In this document: one piece after another, positions 61,901-64,000 of the stretch
Numbering within the stretch: the first letter of the stretch is position 1
Layout: every line of letters starts with the position of its first letter
NCBI RefSeq assembly: GCF_000372725.1
Contig: NW_005195301.1
Coordinates: 458,773 to 522,772, forward strand
Source of the DNA: Emiliania huxleyi CCMP1516
Lineage: Eukaryota; Haptophyta; Isochrysidales; Noelaerhabdaceae
Direction: 5' to 3'
Length of the DNA stretch: 64,000 bases
Notes under the pieces: model-generated
Seen by the model: only the letters and a program-made list of their open reading frames with translations
Database searches by the model: none
What the model was told of the DNA's origin: nothing
Made by a program: the position numbers and the translations under genes

Positions 61901-63782
61901 AGGCCACCGTTGTCGGGCGAGGCACGGCGGACGCGCAGTGGCCGAAGGCGGGCATGCAGACGAGGAGCAGCCACCGGAAGGCGCCCTCGGCCTTCGTGTA
62001 GCCGCCCTGCACGCAGTTGGCCGCCGCTTTGAGGGCGGCACGACCGCCGGCGCCGCATGTGCCAGCGACGGCGCCGCACGTGCCAGCGCCGGCGCCGCAC
62101 GTGCCAGCGCCGGCGCCGCACGTGCCAGCGGCGAATGGCGCCTTGCCGGACGCGGTCTGCGGCTCGCGGCGCCAGTTCGGGCGGCGGCCGCGGCCCTTTG
62201 CCTTGCCAGACTTGCGCCTGCCCTTTGCCTTGCCAAACTTGGGGTTGTTGCGGCAGCGCATGGCCTTGCGCCGGCACTTCCCCGAGCGCCGCGACTGCAA
62301 GTCCGCCCACTTCTCCCGTTGCTCGGCAATGAGATCGAGCGCGGCCTTCGCCTTCTTGAGCCGCCCCTCCCAGTGCTCGCGCTCCTTGGCGGCCTCGGCC
62401 TCAGCCTGCCCCGCGCCCGCGACCGCGCTCAGGGGCTTGGGCGCCACGGGCGCAATGCCGCCGGAGGTGGGGACTCCCGGCGACGGCGACTTCTCGCCGT
62501 CGGCGGGCGTAGCCTGGTAGCTGACGCTCTCGCCCAGCCGGCGGACTGCAGCCTCGACGCCGTCCACGTAGCCCGGTCCGGAGCCGCTGCGGGCCGACGC
62601 GGGCCCGCTCTTCCCCGCCGCCATCGGCGTGGGCAGGCCCGGGTAGCAGGTGGTGTCCTGCAAGCGCGATAGGGGCACACGGGAAGGGAGATTATTACCG
62701 GTGGGAGAGCGAGTGGGTCGGCAGACGCACGGCGCAGAATGCAAGGCGCTCGCCGCCGGGGCGGGCGTCTCCACCGGAAACTCCTCGCTCGACGGCAGCA
62801 GCGCGCCGCCGGTCGCCGCCGGCGTGAGAGCCGGGACACTTTTGGTGACGCCGTTGGGGGCCGTCGGTGGGTCCATCGGAGTGGTGTTCTTGGAGCAGTC
62901 GACCAGGCTGGGCTTGCCCTTGCGCTCGATCTTGCGGAGCGGGGAGGGGGTCGTCCACTCGTCGATGCCCTGCGCGTGTGCGAGAGGCCACAGGGTCAAT
63001 ATGAGTACCGCACGTGGGACTCCCGTGTCCCGGCAATACCCATGTCCATGTGTGCACGTGCTCGATCGAGAGGGCGAATGCAAATCGTGTGAGCGTACAA
63101 CGGTGCAGGAGACGCTGCAGGGGGCTGCAGGGCGCTCACCGCCGAAGCCGTCTCCTCCGAGAACGTCTTGGCCGACGCCGGTGTCTCGTCGTCCTGGTAG
63201 CAGGGGCTCTCCAAGGAGAAGGCTTGCGCGAGGACACCCAGCGCCTGCCAAACGCGCTCGACGAAGAGGGCCGCCGCCTTGGAGTTGTCGGACACGCACA
63301 GCATCTCCTGCAGATCTTGGATGTCGTTCTCCAAGAACATCCCGGTGATCTTGCCGGCCCACACGCTGTTGAGCGTCGACACGATGTAGTGGATGCGGTT
63401 GCCAATGCAAGAGGTGGCGTCCATGCATTGCGACGACTCTGTCGCCACCCGAGCCACCGCCACCCACCCCGCCAGCAAGACCATGTCGATGGCCACGCCC
63501 AGCTGCGAGTTGAGCTTATCCGCGAGCTCGGCTGCCGCGCACCAGTCATCGCCCGTGGGCCAGAGCAGGATCATCTCGTCCTCGAGCGATGCGGGCTCGC
63601 CGTTGGACGGGATGACGTGCTCGAGCGATGCGGGCTCGCCCTCGGACTGGATGCCACCAGCGGGCTTGCCGCCGGCGTCAACGATGTCCTTGAGCGGACC
63701 GGGCTCTTTCTTCTTCCATGACTTCGACTCGTCGTCCTCCACCTCGATGAGGTCGACCATGTAGCGCCTCTCGGTGCGCGTC
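49961..63782 (-). CDS. Giant receptor-like protein: lectin/beta-helix/Cys-repeat ectodomain, multi-TM, TIR (5' partial)
   Basis: Modelled as one gene because successive exons keep phase 0. Exons: 63782-63140, 62969-61386, 61332-61126, 61045-60734, about 60689-60534, 60456-59767, 59632-59228, 59138 to about 52690, one ending 52383, 52293-51538, 51471-51406, 51338-51243, 51172-50948, 50893-50441 and 50365-49961, roughly 4,200 codons. At least six donors are GC. The first exon starts after an acceptor (CTGTGCAG), so the true start is probably beyond the window. The N-terminal 1,300 residues are unrecognised, with a Lys/Arg-rich patch and TM-like helices (PAIVLILLAIACGAIGTVMW, RLFGILALCLGAAFAHF). 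Then come two helices (LMGCLGVSVVAL, FFYFFCFVAMVGLCGV), the ectodomain, about ten helices and the TIR end. The join at 52690/52550 is unsolved. Two adjacent genes is the main alternative. Confidence 0.72.
50320..53090 (-). other. Domain: C-terminal helix bundle, TIR domain and second TIR-like half
   Basis: Helices include RIAGLFLCVFVACGIAAW, LLAVTITPASLIALLLL, LDFMPAALILIFCFVPSV, FIVVWPIGSLVLYMSLLAAC, VLAVATSLVLLLLFLGTNW and MIALVAAVLIFFLIGAIFA. The TIR domain is spread over exons 52293-50948: NSHIWSTGQ, AVIKKQLMLLLPGVKIFLD, VDDLKDIGALEEYIRD, ILFFLSQGYFRSK, NCLREVRSSLEMNKPIVLVQ. The Glu of NCLRE falls where the catalytic Glu of NAD-cleaving TIR domains lies. Exons 50893-50365 repeat the plan in weakened form (THMLLYLNQETWSDERPGLA, LKIVMAHENDPEKGGCIFA, and PHHE joined to VSLVLLAKHLGA) without the NCLRE motif. 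The tail is Ser/Thr/Pro/Arg-rich with repeated SVSTEPS words. Confidence 0.8.
53100..54630 (-). other. Domain: GCC2/GCC3 (ephrin-receptor-like) cysteine repeats
   Basis: About a dozen modules of 40-50 residues of the form C-x-x-C-x-x-G-(S/T/H)-(F/Y)-x(9-14)-C. Examples: CLACPAGSFSPEVGSAVCDA, CERCSAGSYQNDTGATTCRA, CSECAAGSYAANPGQGECTR. The series ends YCAPGFYGPECRLCVADKHH and leads directly into the first C-terminal membrane helix. Tandem modules of this type form stiff stalks in ephrin-receptor-like and protist surface proteins. Confidence 0.88.
54640..57206 (-). other. Domains: F-type lectin, two LamG/concanavalin-like folds, parallel beta-helix
   Basis: 57206-56812 reads SQSSTHAGGVASRAVASSNP, PWWRVTFPSTYTVVAVRVL and NRGDCCSDRLNGFTVKVSSS, the F5/8-type fucolectin (FTP) pattern with its NRGDCCSDRLNG-type signature. 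56755-56130 (NAWYRMGEFDLTEGTWPDAS, IEAYIKP, DGSWHHVSVEFDG, KLSIDGVTVATATD) is a LamG-like jelly roll. 56125-55600 appears to be a second one (GRIFDGGDFNWLHG, FAIAELIVW). A Ser-Pro(n) linker is encoded at 55590-55265. 55255-54640 shows beta-helix rungs (LLLDDITLINGHEEGDGGSV, LRGITIINSSAGRDGGGIAS). More Ser-Pro(n) linkers and two cysteine-rich modules precede the lectin (58650-57215). Confidence 0.8.
59228..60456 (-). repeat. Internal exon duplication in the giant receptor gene
   Basis: Exons 60456-59767 and 59632-59228 end in homologous segments: ISDSNAVESDLFSVSSGCAD with LLEVGQGELKRAHQ, and IADSKTAESTDLFSISSDLA with TLEFEQGELEWADQ. Both stop at the same codon, CAG, followed by a GC donor. The copies align over about 65 residues. 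Other repeated words (GIDEWTTPSPLRK / GISDRTTPSNPRR and KNTTPM / KNTTPV) relate the exons at 62969 and 61332. Confidence 0.8.
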
Positions 63783-64000
63783 CTGCACAGCGGACAGAAT
63801 GGGTGCCGTGAGCGGAGTGAGGCAAGGCGCCTGCATTGGTCAGAGATGTGCGAACAGCTATGCGCGTGTGTGGGGTCTGAATGAGAGGAAAGTGACGGGG
63901 GACAAAGCTCGGACGTTGAGCCTGCGGAGGGCGGCGCAACGAGAGAGCGGGCTAAGGTTCATGTCGGGCGAGTGTTGCAGGCGACGAGGGCCAGAGGGGG
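63783..64000. other. Upstream intron and possible further exon of the giant receptor
   Basis: The sequence before the acceptor at 63782 is pyrimidine-rich on the minus strand (CCCATTCTGTCCGCTGTGCAG). Further upstream no frame can be assigned with confidence before the window ends. Confidence 0.4.

Overview
This is nuclear DNA of a photosynthetic protist, most probably a haptophyte of the Prymnesium/Chrysochromulina/Emiliania type (inference). The pointers are GC-rich coding DNA, many short spliceosomal introns of which about half have GC instead of GT at the donor, plastid-directed preproteins with a hydrophobic signal peptide at the N-terminus, and abundant dispersed and tandem repeats between genes. 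Exon limits were worked out by hand from reading phase, splice dinucleotides and protein-family continuity. No transcript was available. Layout, left to right: 0.15-1.2 kb, a degenerate open frame, possibly retroelement-derived. 2.2-4.4 kb (minus), mitochondrial ATP synthase alpha. 4.6-8.0 kb, a 444-bp satellite array plus dispersed repeats. 8.5-9.4 kb (plus), the end of a membrane transporter. 9.9-13.6 kb (minus), a secreted multicopper oxidase with all copper-ligand motifs. 15.6-16.6 kb (plus), an XRCC4-like end-joining protein. 16.9-17.6 kb (minus), a plastid YbaB/EbfC protein. 20.6-21.6 kb (minus), ribosomal protein uL1 (RPL10A). 22-28 kb, a repeat-rich stretch holding an apparently intact 1.2-kb inverted-repeat transposon and a cyclin-like gene. 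28.8-31.2 kb (plus), a TOG/TORTIFOLIA-like protein, converging on 31.7-39.1 kb (minus), a HEATR5/Laa1/SWEETIE-type HEAT-repeat protein. 40.0-40.3 kb, a Helitron Rep remnant. 42.0-44.3 kb (minus), an ankyrin-UIM-U-box protein. 46.4-47.5 kb (minus), an EXECUTER-like plastid protein. 47.9-48.5 kb, a LINE reverse-transcriptase tail. The last 14 kb (49.96-63.78 kb, minus, 5' end outside the window) reads as one huge receptor-like gene of roughly 4,200 codons. Most genes are unrelated housekeeping or organelle genes and do not form an operon or pathway. The outstanding locus is the giant receptor: an ectodomain with proline-rich linkers, an F-type (fucose-binding) lectin fold, laminin-G/concanavalin-like folds, a parallel beta-helix and a long run of GCC2/GCC3 (ephrin-receptor-like) cysteine repeats, followed by about ten membrane helices and a cytoplasmic TIR domain plus a second degenerate TIR-like half. 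This looks like a pattern-recognition receptor built independently of animal Toll-like receptors. The second notable item is the inverted-repeat transposon at 23.5-24.7 kb, which has a visible target-site duplication and internal GACAGC arrays.
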